A DNA stretch of 64,000 bases, taken from contig JAUHZU010000005.1 in NCBI GenBank assembly GCA_030425705.1, positions 62,001 to 126,000 on the forward strand, in the 5' to 3' direction. Shown here piece by piece: positions 45,501-53,974 of the stretch (within the stretch, counting starts at the first letter, position 1; every line of letters begins with the position of its first letter). A program made the position numbers and the translations under genes. The stretch comes from Phycisphaerae bacterium (GTDB taxonomy: Bacteria; Planctomycetota; Phycisphaerae; Phycisphaerales; Phycisphaeraceae). The notes beneath the pieces were generated by a model. It made no database searches and was not told the DNA's origin. It was given only the letters and a program-made list of their open reading frames with translations.

Positions 45501-46862
45501 TCAAAACGTCGGCAGGCCGAACCCGTCGCGGTAAACACGACGGACGACGGTGTCGGTCGCTTCCTGGTGGTTGGTGAAGGTGAGCGAGGCGCGGTCCCAG
45601 AGCAGTTCCTTGCCGGGGAACCGCGAGGCCTTGACGCCGAGGATCGACGCCTCGGTGATGCGGACGCCGTCGCGGAACGGGGTCCGCAGCTCGGTGTCGA
45701 TGCCCAGGCAGTTGTCGACCCAGGCGTGCCAGTGGTCGAGGTGCGGGAAGTCGGGCAGGTCGGGCATCCGCCAGCCCTCGGTCATCTCCCCGCCGCGCCA
45801 GATCTCCAGCCCGCCGCCCGCGGTGAGTGTGAGGACGCCGCCCTCGCAGACCACGACGGTCATGTTCGCGTCCGGCCAGGCATCGCCGGGGATCCCGAAC
45901 GCCGCGCGGGAAGGCGCCAGGTTCGAGTCGGCGTAGTGGATCGGGAACCGGTCGTGCGCAAACCGGTCCGAGGAGACCGCGTAGGTCAGCGTCGTCCGGC
46001 AGTGGGAGGTGTGGCACCAGTCCGCGGCGCGGGGGGTGTCGGTCTTGACCGCGATCGGCGAGGATAGCTCGTCGTAGCTGTACATGATGATGTCGTGCAG
46101 GTGCACGCCCCAGTCGCCCATCCCCGCGCTGCCGTAGTCCCACCAATTACGCCAGTTGTACGGCGTGATGCCGTCGCGGTAAGGCACCTGCTCGCACGGC
46201 CCAAGCCAGAGGTCCCAGTCCAGCCCGCCGGGCACGTCTTTGGGGTCGCCCATCTGCCCGCCGGTAAACCGGCCCTGCACCGAGCCGGTCCAGACCCACG
46301 CCTCGACCGCCGGCCCGAGCTGGCCCTGCCGGAGGATCTCCACCGCCGCGCGGCGGCCGCGCTCGGCCATCCGCTGGTTGCCGACCTGCGTCACCAGGCC
46401 CGGCTTCGCGGCGAGCGCCTCCTCCATCTTCTGCAGCTCTTCGAGCTGATGCACCAGCGGCTTCTGCCCGTAGCAGTGCTTGTCGTGCGCGAGCGCTGTA
46501 AGCATCATCGGCGCGTGGTTGTGGTCGGGCACCGAGACGATGACGGCGTCGAACTCGTCAGCGCGGTCGGCGAACACCTGCCGGTAGTCCTTCGCGATGA
46601 AGGCGTCGGGGTGGTCCTGCTTCGCTGCCTCGATCGCTGCGTCGCTGGTATCGCAGAGCCCGACGATGCGTGCGCGTGGGTGGCTGTTCACCCGGCTGCG
46701 GTCCCATTCCCCGATGCCCGTCACCCCGATCGACAGGACACGCAACTCATCCGGCACGCCGGCCGCACCGCCCTGCGCCGCCAGCGCCGAGACCGGCAGG
46801 CCCGCGGCGCCGAGCGCCACCCCCGTGGTCTTCATGAAATCACGTCGCGTCAGGTCAGACAT
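45501..46862 (-). CDS. Gfo/Idh/MocA family oxidoreductase with twin-arginine signal (paralogue 1)
   Basis: 453 residues from the ATG at 46862, which is preceded by GGAGACCCCG. The export signal is LTRRDFMKTTGVALGAAGLP. The Rossmann motif (RVLSIGVTGIGEW, VGLCDTSD), IVSVPDHNHAPMMLTALAHDKHCYGQKPL and WRNWWDYGSAGMGDWGVHLHDI show a close tandem duplicate of the next gene. The two agree at most positions over their whole length and probably act in the same carbohydrate pathway. The substrate is unknown. Confidence 0.88.
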   Translation of the reverse strand: MSDLTRRDFMKTTGVALGAAGLPVSALAAQGGAAGVPDELRVLSIGVTGIGEWDRSRVNSHPRARIVGLCDTSDAAIEAAKQDHPDAFIAKDYRQVFADRADEFDAVIVSVPDHNHAPMMLTALAHDKHCYGQKPLVHQLEELQKMEEALAAKPGLVTQVGNQRMAERGRRAAVEILRQGQLGPAVEAWVWTGSVQGRFTGGQMGDPKDVPGGLDWDLWLGPCEQVPYRDGITPYNWRNWWDYGSAGMGDWGVHLHDIIMYSYDELSSPIAVKTDTPRAADWCHTSHCRTTLTYAVSSDRFAHDRFPIHYADSNLAPSRAAFGIPGDAWPDANMTVVVCEGGVLTLTAGGGLEIWRGGEMTEGWRMPDLPDFPHLDHWHAWVDNCLGIDTELRTPFRDGVRITEASILGVKASRFPGKELLWDRASLTFTNHQEATDTVVRRVYRDGFGLPTF

Positions 46863-47040
46863 CGGGGTCTCCTTGGAGGATCGGCCGGGACATGCGGATA
46901 CCCAGCGGACACGCACGGACGCCGCCACATTACAGCCGTTCAGCGGACGGTCTGCGGTAAGATAGCACGCGGCAGACCGCGGGCGGCGCTTCTATCGAAA
47001 GCCATGCCCGCATCGCACCCCACCTCTTTGCGAGCACACC

Positions 47041-47619
47041 ATGCAGTCCAAAGCCGCGACCGTCGCCCAGTACCTCAAGGAGCTCCCCGACGACCGCCGG
47101 GAGGCGATCGAGGCGATCCGGGCCGTCATCCTCAAGCACCTGCCCAAGGGCTACGAGGAAGGCATGCAGTACGGCATGATCGGTTACTACGTGCCCCACA
47201 CCCTCTACCCCCCGGGCTACCACTGCGACCCGAAGCAGCCCCTGCCCTTCGCCTCGCTCGCCTCGCAGAAGAACCACATGGCCCTCTACACCATGACGGT
47301 CTACAGCGACCCCAAAATCCAGGCGTGGTTCACCAAGGCCTGGACCGCCAAGGGCCACAAGCTCGACATGGGCAAGTCCTGCATCCGATTCAAGAAGCTC
47401 GAAGACGTCCCGCTCGATGTCGTCGGCCAGCTCATGAAGAAGGTCAGCGTCAAGCAGTACATCCAGACCTACGAAGACGCTTACGTCAACCGCAACAAGC
47501 CCGCGAAGAAGGCCACGAAGAAGGTTGTGAAGAAGAAGACAACATATAAGCAACCGGTGAAGAAAGAGACGACCCAGAAGAAAGCCGTCAAGAAGAAGGC
47601 GTCCAAAAAGAAGAACTAG
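47041..47619 (+). CDS. DUF1801 protein with lysine-rich C-terminal tail
   Basis: 192 residues. Residues 1-140 match the DUF1801 / YdhG-like fold (TVAQYLKELPDDRREAIEAIRAVI, EGMQYGMIGYYVP, AGMPCFRFKKLEDV-like CIRFKKLEDVPLDVVG). The last 40 residues are almost only Lys, with Thr, Ala and Val (KKVVKKKTTYKQPVKKETT and KKAVKKKASKKKN), like the tail of bacterial histone H1-like proteins. This suggests binding to nucleic acid, but the DUF1801 function is not established. It is cytoplasmic, transcribed divergently from the oxidoreductase pair, and 36 bases before an SGNH gene. Confidence 0.8.
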   Translation: MQSKAATVAQYLKELPDDRREAIEAIRAVILKHLPKGYEEGMQYGMIGYYVPHTLYPPGYHCDPKQPLPFASLASQKNHMALYTMTVYSDPKIQAWFTKAWTAKGHKLDMGKSCIRFKKLEDVPLDVVGQLMKKVSVKQYIQTYEDAYVNRNKPAKKATKKVVKKKTTYKQPVKKETTQKKAVKKKASKKKN

Positions 47620-47655
47620 CACGGCGATTCCCCGATCCCCCCGAAAACGATCCGC

Positions 47656-49065
47656 ATGATTCACACCTTCAACCGACTTGTTTCCCGCTTCTGTACCGTC
47701 GCGTTGACGGCCTGCGCCCTTGTCGTCTGCCCCGCCGCGCTGGCGCAGTTCGACGGGGACATCGGGCGCTGGGTCGCGCAGGACGCGCTGCAGCCGCACG
47801 CCCCCGGGGCGATCCTGTTCACCGGCAGCTCGAGCATCCGGCGGTGGGAGCGGCTGGCCGAGGACTTCGCGGACTACCGGGTGATCCAGCGGGGGTTCGG
47901 CGGGTCGCAGTTCGAGGAGCTGACCCGCTACGCCGACGATCTGGTGCTGCGGCACCGCCCGGGCGCGATCGTGGTGTGGGAGGGGACCAACGACATCGCC
48001 AGCGGCGAGACCGGCGTCGAGGTGTTCGCGGACTACCAGCAGTTCGTCAAGCGGGTCCGCGCCGAGCTGCCGGACGTGCCGATCTTCTACGTCGGGATCA
48101 TGCCCACCCCCGGGCGGTTCCACCTCGAAGCCGAAAACGCCATCGCTAACCGCCGGATCCAGGCGTTCACGGCCGAGCACGACGGGCTGTACTACCTGGA
48201 CATCCCCTCGGCGTTCCAGGCGCTCAACCCGCCGGAGGACGGCGGGTTCACGGCCTTGTTCGTGGACGCGATCCACCTGGGCCAGGCGGGCTACGACATC
48301 TGGACGCGGGTGATCCGCCCGCAGATCGAGGCCGTCGTCCCGCCGAACAAGGTCTACGCGCCGGACGACCAGACGCTGCGCCCGGGCCGGAGCATCCTGC
48401 TGGACCTGGGCCCGAGCAACCCCGAGGACGGCGACCCGACCCCCACGACCGACGCCGACGGCCGGCACTGGAACAACTGGCACCCGGCCGAGGGCGGCCA
48501 GCCGGTCAACGCCGGCGAACACCTGGGCCGGCTCACCGACACCGCCGGCGAAACCACGTGCGTCGGCATCACGATCACCGGCGGGTTCCAGACCAACGGC
48601 AAGGCGCACGGCGGGCTGATGGAACCCGACCCCGAGCTGCTCGGCGACCTGGCCATCCCCACCGCGACGCAGGACTACTTCTTCTGCTCGGCCGACGGCA
48701 AGCTCGGCGGCGGCAACGATGACGACCCCGGCGGGCTCATGATCCACGGGCTCGACCCCGCCCGCCGCTACGACCTGACGCTCCTGGGCTCGCGCGAGCA
48801 CTCGCAGACCCGCATCACCGAGTATCGCGTCTGCGGTGCCGTCTGCCGGACCGTCACGCTCCAGACCTCGGGCACGGACATCGGCGCCGACGGCGCGTTC
48901 GACGGCAACGACGACCAGCTGATTGTCATCACCGGCGTCCGCCCCGACGTGTTCGGCCAAGTGTTTATCGACCTCACCCTCGTCGCCGGCGAACACGCCT
49001 ACCTCAACGCGCTGAAGCTCACCGCCCAGCCCGATGAGCAAAGCAACACACGCGACGGGTCCTAA
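47656..49065 (+). CDS. Exported SGNH/GDSL-type hydrolase with C-terminal beta domain
   Basis: 469 residues. The signal peptide is FCTVALTACALVVCPAALA-Q. The esterase fold has block I ILFTGSSSIRRW with the catalytic Ser, the Gly block NVxGFGG-like QRGFGGSQ, block III WEGTNDIASGE with the Asn, and block V VDAIHLGQAGYD with the Asp/His pair. The C-terminal half (from about 235) is a beta-rich domain with ITITGGFQTNG and YDLTLLGSREHSQTRIT, which resembles a carbohydrate-binding or galactose-binding-like domain. It probably de-esterifies polysaccharides outside the cytoplasm. Confidence 0.82.
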   Translation: MIHTFNRLVSRFCTVALTACALVVCPAALAQFDGDIGRWVAQDALQPHAPGAILFTGSSSIRRWERLAEDFADYRVIQRGFGGSQFEELTRYADDLVLRHRPGAIVVWEGTNDIASGETGVEVFADYQQFVKRVRAELPDVPIFYVGIMPTPGRFHLEAENAIANRRIQAFTAEHDGLYYLDIPSAFQALNPPEDGGFTALFVDAIHLGQAGYDIWTRVIRPQIEAVVPPNKVYAPDDQTLRPGRSILLDLGPSNPEDGDPTPTTDADGRHWNNWHPAEGGQPVNAGEHLGRLTDTAGETTCVGITITGGFQTNGKAHGGLMEPDPELLGDLAIPTATQDYFFCSADGKLGGGNDDDPGGLMIHGLDPARRYDLTLLGSREHSQTRITEYRVCGAVCRTVTLQTSGTDIGADGAFDGNDDQLIVITGVRPDVFGQVFIDLTLVAGEHAYLNALKLTAQPDEQSNTRDGS

Positions 49066-49436
49066 GCTCAGATCGCAGCATTTCGATGGGATGGCATCTC
49101 AACAGACCACGCATCTACACGCGTACGAGGGCGCACGCGGCGAGGTCATACGTCCCGCAGCCCACCGGACCAGGTCTGGCCCGCCCCGGCAATCTGGGGG
49201 GTTGGTGCGGGCTGGGGGTGCGATAACCTTGGGGATGGCGCGGCCGGGCGGGGCTCGGGTTCGTTGAATCCGGTTCATGGGCTACAATTCAGGGTCCGAC
49301 CTACCCGCGGGCGGTCTCTCTCTTGGGGGCCCGACGGCGGGTGCGGCGTGGCCCACCGGGTGGGCCGGGCTGGGGCAGGGATGGAGAGCACGGCCGGCCG
49401 CGGTGGCCGGCGTGTACGAGCAAGGGGCACCTGGGT
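49066..49436. other. Intergenic region without recognised features
   Basis: This 371-base gap between the SGNH hydrolase and the FHA-VWA gene has no open frame with normal codon structure, no tRNA and no hairpin with a U-run. A GATAACC box at about 49223 could be part of a promoter for the downstream gene, but no convincing -35 box accompanies it. Confidence 0.5.
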
Positions 49437-52400
49437 TTGCTGAAGCTGGAGTTGATCTCGGGGCCGCGCAAGGGCCGGCACATCCGCGTCAGCGACGACG
49501 TGCCGGTATCGATCGGCCGATCGGTCGGCCGGCTGCGGCTGCACGACTCGCGCGTGTCCAAGGACCACGCGGAGATCGTCTTCGACGGCGTGAGCTGGGT
49601 GCTCCGGGACCTGGGCTCGTCCAACGGCAGCTACGTCAACGGCGACCGGCTGACCGGGCTCGCGGAGCTGGAGCGCGGCGACACGCTGCAGTTCGGCCGG
49701 GTACGCGTCAAGGTGCGCGAGGCCAACCGCACGGGCGTCCGGCACGTCGATCCCGCCGAGGCCGGGCTCACCGACGCGGGCAGCGCACAGGCCCCGGCCA
49801 AGCCCGCGCCACCTAAGCCGGTCCCCGAGGACACCTCCGACGATGAGCCGGCCGGCCTCGACCGTACGCCCGGGTTGGATGACGCATTCGCCGACGCGCC
49901 GCCGTTCGACGCCGCGCAGGACGATGACGGCGAGCTGGACCTGGATGCGCTCTTCGCCGAGGCAGAGGATGCCGACGACGAAGATGATGCCGACGACGTC
50001 GCGGACGACGTCGAGAGCAAGACGCCGAGTTCGGGGTACACCAACACGGCGCTGCGTTCAAACACACAGACCGAAGCACCGCCGCCGACGCAGGACACCG
50101 GCCCCGACGCCGTGCCGATCGAGGATGAAGCCGAGGACCCCGGCCACGACCCATCGGGTTCCTCCGCGGGCGGGATCAACATCGAGTCCGGCGTGTTCGA
50201 CCCGGTGCCGGGCGCGGCGGGCTGGGAGATCGAGCCGGCGGACGACGCGGCCGACGATTCGAGCGAGCGGCTCGGCGAATCAGCCGTCGCGGAAGAATCG
50301 CAAGAGCAACCCGTGGAAGCCGAGGCCCAAAGCCCGGCCGTCGCGGCAGCCGGTGCCGACGCACCCGCCGGACCGGCAGCGCTCGATGACCCGGACGAGG
50401 ACACCGACGACCCTGAGGATGCACCGGGCAACACAGAGTCTCAGCCAGACGCGGACGACCGACCCGCGACAACCGCCGACCAGGTGCGGATCGACGATGA
50501 CACGCCCAGCAAGCCCGCGAGCGGCGGCACCACCCTGAAGCTGCCGCACGAGACCCTCGCGGCCGCAGCCGGCAGCGACCGGTCGGCGGCGATGACGGAC
50601 GCCTCCCGCGAGCTCCGCAAGGCACAGGAAGACAGCGCGTTCGGCGAGGAAGACGCGATCGGGCTCGCGGACGATCGGCCGTCGGTCTTTGACGACGCCA
50701 CCGCCGAGGAACCCCCGTCCCCGCCACAGGACGAAGCGGCCGAAGACCACGACCACGACCTGGTCCGCATCGGCGACGACACGCCGATCGGCCCCGCATC
50801 GGTGCTCGACGAGCGCGAGCTGACACCAACCGTCGATACCGCCGGCGAATCGGTGCCGATGCCCGAAGACCTGTCCGCCGACGGATCGGCCGACGCGGAA
50901 ACGGACGAGGGGGCACAGGAAGAAGCAGAAGTCGCCGAACCGCTCGTCACGGAAACACCGCACGAAGACCCGGCCACTGAACCCGTCGCCGACACCGACA
51001 CCGAAGACAGCGATCACCTTGCCGAGGCCACAGCCGAAGAGGATGTCGACACGGTCTCGCTGGAAGCCCTGCTCGCCGCCGAGGCGGAAGATGAAGCGCG
51101 TGCCGCGGTCGACGAGGGGGTCGAGGGGGTCGAGACCGAAGACGAACCGGTCGCCGAAGCCGAGCCCCAGGTCGAGGCCGAGGCCGCCGACCAGGCGAAG
51201 GTCACCGCGGAAACATCGCCTTCGGCCGACACGGACGCTGACGCCGAGTCGGAACCGCCCGAGCCGGTCTCGGTCGAGTTGGACGACGATGGGCCCGCGG
51301 TTGCCGAGACCGAGCCGGCCGAGGATGAACCGCACACCGAATCGAGTGACGCCCAGGACAGCGACGACGCTCCGGCAGTGGCCGAAGCCGACGCGGTCAT
51401 GGCCGCGGAGGAACACGCGCCCCCCGCCGAGCCCGAGACCCCGTCGCCCGAGCCGACCGCGGCCACCCCGCCCGAGCACGCGCCGCCGGCCGCGCCGGTC
51501 GACGTGAGCCAGCTCCGCGCGGCGCTGGCGAAGCTGCACGGCCCCGGCGTTACACCGACGCTCGCTCCCGAGGCCGACGCCGCGGAGGTCGTCTCGTCGA
51601 TCGTTGAGGGTGCCGACGCCGTGTCCCTGGACGCCGACACCGAGTCGCAAGCGGACAACGCGGCGCAAGACCCGGGCGAAACGGATTACGACGCACCGAG
51701 CCCCGCGTCCTTTGCGGCCGGGCTGGGCACCGCCGACGCCGTGGCCGACGAACTGGACCGGGACCAGACGGTCGCCGAGCACGCCGCGCTGGTCGAGGCC
51801 GCGACGCAAGCCGCCGCCGGACAAGACGAAGACGCCTCGGCCACCGGTAGCTCCGAGGGTGCCGCGCCGCTCGCCGCGCAGCCGCGACCGGGCGTAAACC
51901 CGACCTCTACGCTCCCGCCCACCGAGCCGCGCACCTCCCGCCGAAGCGTGCCCAACTTCGCCGAGCGCCCACACCGTCGCGGCCTCGCCATCGCCGCCGG
52001 CATCGCCCTGCTCCTCGCCGCCGCCGCCGGGCTCTACTTCTCCGGTGTCATCACGCTCCCCACCATCGCCGGCCGCGACACGCCCGGCCTCCCCGACAAC
52101 ACCGCACCGGACGCCAACCCACCGCTCAACCCCGGCACACCCGGACGCAACACGCCCAACAACCCCGGCACGCAAAACCCTGGCAACAACCCCGGCACCA
52201 CGCCACCCGACAACCCGCGCAACACCCCCGGGCCCGGCACGACCCGGCCCGACCGGCCGACCCCGCCGAACAACCCCGCCGCGGTCGACCCGTTCACCAA
52301 CACCGCCCGCGTCCTCGGCGCCGCCGCCCTCGCCGGCCGCACCACCGACGACCGCAGCGTCCGCGTCCCCACCGACCCCAACACCCCCACCACCGACCCG

Positions 52401-53159
52401 CCGACCGACACGGGCACGACCCCGCGCAACCCCAACAACCTCCCGCCGCTGGTCATCCCCGAAGACGGCAACCCCGCGAACCCCACCGACAACCCACAGG
52501 ACAACAACCCCGGCGACAGCACCCAGGCCAACAACCCGCCCGACGACAACACCGACAACCCGCAGGACAACACCAACCCCGCCGTGCCCGCCGATGGCGA
52601 CCGGCTGGTCTTCCTCGTCGACTGCTCCGGCTCCCTGGTCGACTCGCTGCCGCAGATGCTGCTCTGGCTCCGCGACGCGATCGGGACCCTGAGCCCGGAC
52701 GAGACCTTCACCATCATCTTCTTCAAGCAGGACCAGGCCATCGAGACCCCGCCCGCCGGGCTCCAGCCCCTCACCCGCGCCTACCAGCGCAACCTCATCG
52801 CCAACTGGCTCGACGACAACGCCTCGCCCGTCCTCCCCGCCGGCCGGTCCGACCCCACCGCCGGGCTCCAGCTCGCGCTGTCCTACAACCCCTCGGACAT
52901 CTACCTGCTCTCCGACGAGTCGTTCGGGCAACGCACCGGCGACACCACCCCCGACCAAGCCGTCCGCTACGTCACCGAGCTCGTCGCCGATACCGACGTC
53001 CGCCTCCACGGCGTGCAGTTCTTCTACGACGATACCGACGGCGCGCTGCAGAACCTCGCCGAGCAGTTCAACGGCACCTACGAGTTCGTCCAGGAAACCC
53101 GCCACCCCGAGCGCGACCCCATCGACCTGCTCGAAGAACTCGAGAACCGCAACCGCTGA
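49437..53159 (+). CDS. FHA-transmembrane-VWA giant protein
   Basis: 1240 residues from a TTG at 49437, chosen because the FHA domain begins here and AAGGGG lies 9 bases before it; a longer frame opens at 49323. The FHA domain (1-95) has SIGRSVGRLRLHD, SRVSKDHAEI and GSSNGSYVNG, the phospho-threonine-binding residues. A disordered acidic linker of about 750 residues (Asp, Glu, Ala and Pro) follows. One membrane helix lies at about 848-877, then a Pro/Asn/Thr linker and a VWA-like domain with metal motif DCSGS near 1062. The FHA domain is cytoplasmic and the VWA domain extracytoplasmic by topology. No function is established. Confidence 0.85.
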   Translation: MLKLELISGPRKGRHIRVSDDVPVSIGRSVGRLRLHDSRVSKDHAEIVFDGVSWVLRDLGSSNGSYVNGDRLTGLAELERGDTLQFGRVRVKVREANRTGVRHVDPAEAGLTDAGSAQAPAKPAPPKPVPEDTSDDEPAGLDRTPGLDDAFADAPPFDAAQDDDGELDLDALFAEAEDADDEDDADDVADDVESKTPSSGYTNTALRSNTQTEAPPPTQDTGPDAVPIEDEAEDPGHDPSGSSAGGINIESGVFDPVPGAAGWEIEPADDAADDSSERLGESAVAEESQEQPVEAEAQSPAVAAAGADAPAGPAALDDPDEDTDDPEDAPGNTESQPDADDRPATTADQVRIDDDTPSKPASGGTTLKLPHETLAAAAGSDRSAAMTDASRELRKAQEDSAFGEEDAIGLADDRPSVFDDATAEEPPSPPQDEAAEDHDHDLVRIGDDTPIGPASVLDERELTPTVDTAGESVPMPEDLSADGSADAETDEGAQEEAEVAEPLVTETPHEDPATEPVADTDTEDSDHLAEATAEEDVDTVSLEALLAAEAEDEARAAVDEGVEGVETEDEPVAEAEPQVEAEAADQAKVTAETSPSADTDADAESEPPEPVSVELDDDGPAVAETEPAEDEPHTESSDAQDSDDAPAVAEADAVMAAEEHAPPAEPETPSPEPTAATPPEHAPPAAPVDVSQLRAALAKLHGPGVTPTLAPEADAAEVVSSIVEGADAVSLDADTESQADNAAQDPGETDYDAPSPASFAAGLGTADAVADELDRDQTVAEHAALVEAATQAAAGQDEDASATGSSEGAAPLAAQPRPGVNPTSTLPPTEPRTSRRSVPNFAERPHRRGLAIAAGIALLLAAAAGLYFSGVITLPTIAGRDTPGLPDNTAPDANPPLNPGTPGRNTPNNPGTQNPGNNPGTTPPDNPRNTPGPGTTRPDRPTPPNNPAAVDPFTNTARVLGAAALAGRTTDDRSVRVPTDPNTPTTDPPTDTGTTPRNPNNLPPLVIPEDGNPANPTDNPQDNNPGDSTQANNPPDDNTDNPQDNTNPAVPADGDRLVFLVDCSGSLVDSLPQMLLWLRDAIGTLSPDETFTIIFFKQDQAIETPPAGLQPLTRAYQRNLIANWLDDNASPVLPAGRSDPTAGLQLALSYNPSDIYLLSDESFGQRTGDTTPDQAVRYVTELVADTDVRLHGVQFFYDDTDGALQNLAEQFNGTYEFVQETRHPERDPIDLLEELENRNR

Positions 53160-53162
53160 GAG

Positions 53163-53414
53163 ATGCAACCGATGGAATGGTTATCGATACTGTTCAGCGT
53201 CATCGCGCTCTCGGTCGCGACGGTTTCTGTCTTGATCATCATCGGCAACAACGCCGCGCGGGCACGCTCTGCCAAGCAGAACCTTCAGACATTCACTGAA
53301 GACCTCAAGACAGCCGTAGAGATGGTCAAGCAGGATCAAGCCAGGGTTCACGCTAAGCTCGATGAGATCACGAAACAACTCGAAGGTATAGCGCGACGCA
53401 AGGACGTAAATTAA
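53163..53414 (+). CDS. Small membrane protein with coiled-coil tail
   Basis: 83 residues. An N-terminal helix (WLSILFSVIALSVATVSVLIII) is followed by a charged helical region, probably a coiled coil (DLKTAVEMVKQDQARVHAKLDEITKQLEGIARRKD). It starts 3 bases after the stop of the FHA-VWA gene, so it is probably co-transcribed and may be its partner. The base composition is less GC-rich than its neighbours. No family is recognised. Confidence 0.5.
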   Translation: MQPMEWLSILFSVIALSVATVSVLIIIGNNAARARSAKQNLQTFTEDLKTAVEMVKQDQARVHAKLDEITKQLEGIARRKDVN

Positions 53415-53415
53415 T

Positions 53416-53436
53416 CATCGGTGTACATCGGTGGTT
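53416..53436. repeat. ATCGGTG-type dispersed repeat, copy 2
   Basis: It differs by one base from the copy at 38948-38968. It lies two bases after the stop of the small membrane protein and just before a TATACT box preceding the VOC gene. Confidence 0.7.
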
Positions 53437-53464
53437 CTATACTTACCGATCTAAAGGAGCCGCC

Positions 53465-53848
53465 ATGTCCGACTTCAACAGCAAGCACAACCGCGCCGTC
53501 TGGCTCGACATCCCGGTGACCGACCTCAAGCGTGCCTGCGGGTTCTACGCCGCCGTGCTCGGCTGCAAGGTCGACGCCGAGGAGTTCAACGGCTTCCGGT
53601 TCGCGGTCATCGAGCACCAGGACGGCAACGGCGGTTGCCTCGCAGAGATGCCCGACCAGGTCTCGGACAAGGGGCTGATCGTCTACTTCAACGCCGACGG
53701 CCGGATCCGCGACGCCGTGCAGCAGGCCGAGCAACACGGCGGGACGGTCCTCGAACCGGTCAAGGCGATCGGGCCCCACGGCTTCCGCGCCTTGGTCAAA
53801 GACAGCGAGGGCAACCGCATCGCGCTGCACTCGAACACGGATGCTTGA
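53465..53848 (+). CDS. VOC family (glyoxalase/bleomycin resistance-like) protein
   Basis: 127 residues, one typical VOC domain made of two beta-alpha-beta-beta-beta units (AVWLDIPVTDLKRACGFYAAVLG and GLIVYFNADGRIRDAVQQAEQHGG). The last strand ends in DSEGNRIALHSN with a metal-ligand-type Glu. AAAGGAG lies 6 bases before the ATG. It is related to PhnB/glyoxalase-I-like proteins; the substrate cannot be told. It is monocistronic or follows the small membrane protein. Confidence 0.88.
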   Translation: MSDFNSKHNRAVWLDIPVTDLKRACGFYAAVLGCKVDAEEFNGFRFAVIEHQDGNGGCLAEMPDQVSDKGLIVYFNADGRIRDAVQQAEQHGGTVLEPVKAIGPHGFRALVKDSEGNRIALHSNTDA

Positions 53849-53858
53849 GCGGCGCTGC

Positions 53859-53963
53859 GTAGGGTGGGTGGAGCGAGTCCGCGAGCGATACCCACCAACA
53901 CAACACAACGCCATCGGCTGCGCGCGGTGGGAATCCGTCGCGGACTCCTTCCACCCGCCCTAC
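53859..53963. repeat. Long imperfect inverted repeat of GTAGGGTGGGT type
   Basis: Left arm GTAGGGTGGGTGGAGCGAGT and the reverse complement of the right arm (ending CACCCGCCCTAC) pair over about 20 bases with some mismatches, and inner parts GGTGGG and CCCACC also pair. It fills the space between the convergent VOC and DUF1080 genes. The sequence type GTAGGGTGGGT is, from general knowledge, a dispersed intergenic palindrome in many bacteria. Confidence 0.7.
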
Positions 53964-53974
53964 CGCCGATCCGG

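Noticed and set aside
52080-52600. Short Asn/Pro repeat units that might look like a CRISPR or tandem array
   Set aside because: The units are irregular, have no spacer structure and lie in frame inside the linker of the FHA-VWA protein.
50280-53168. Long open frame on the - strand opposite the FHA-VWA gene
   Set aside because: It is a Gly/Val/Arg-rich low-complexity product of the acidic repeat codons on the other strand. The + frame has FHA and VWA motifs.
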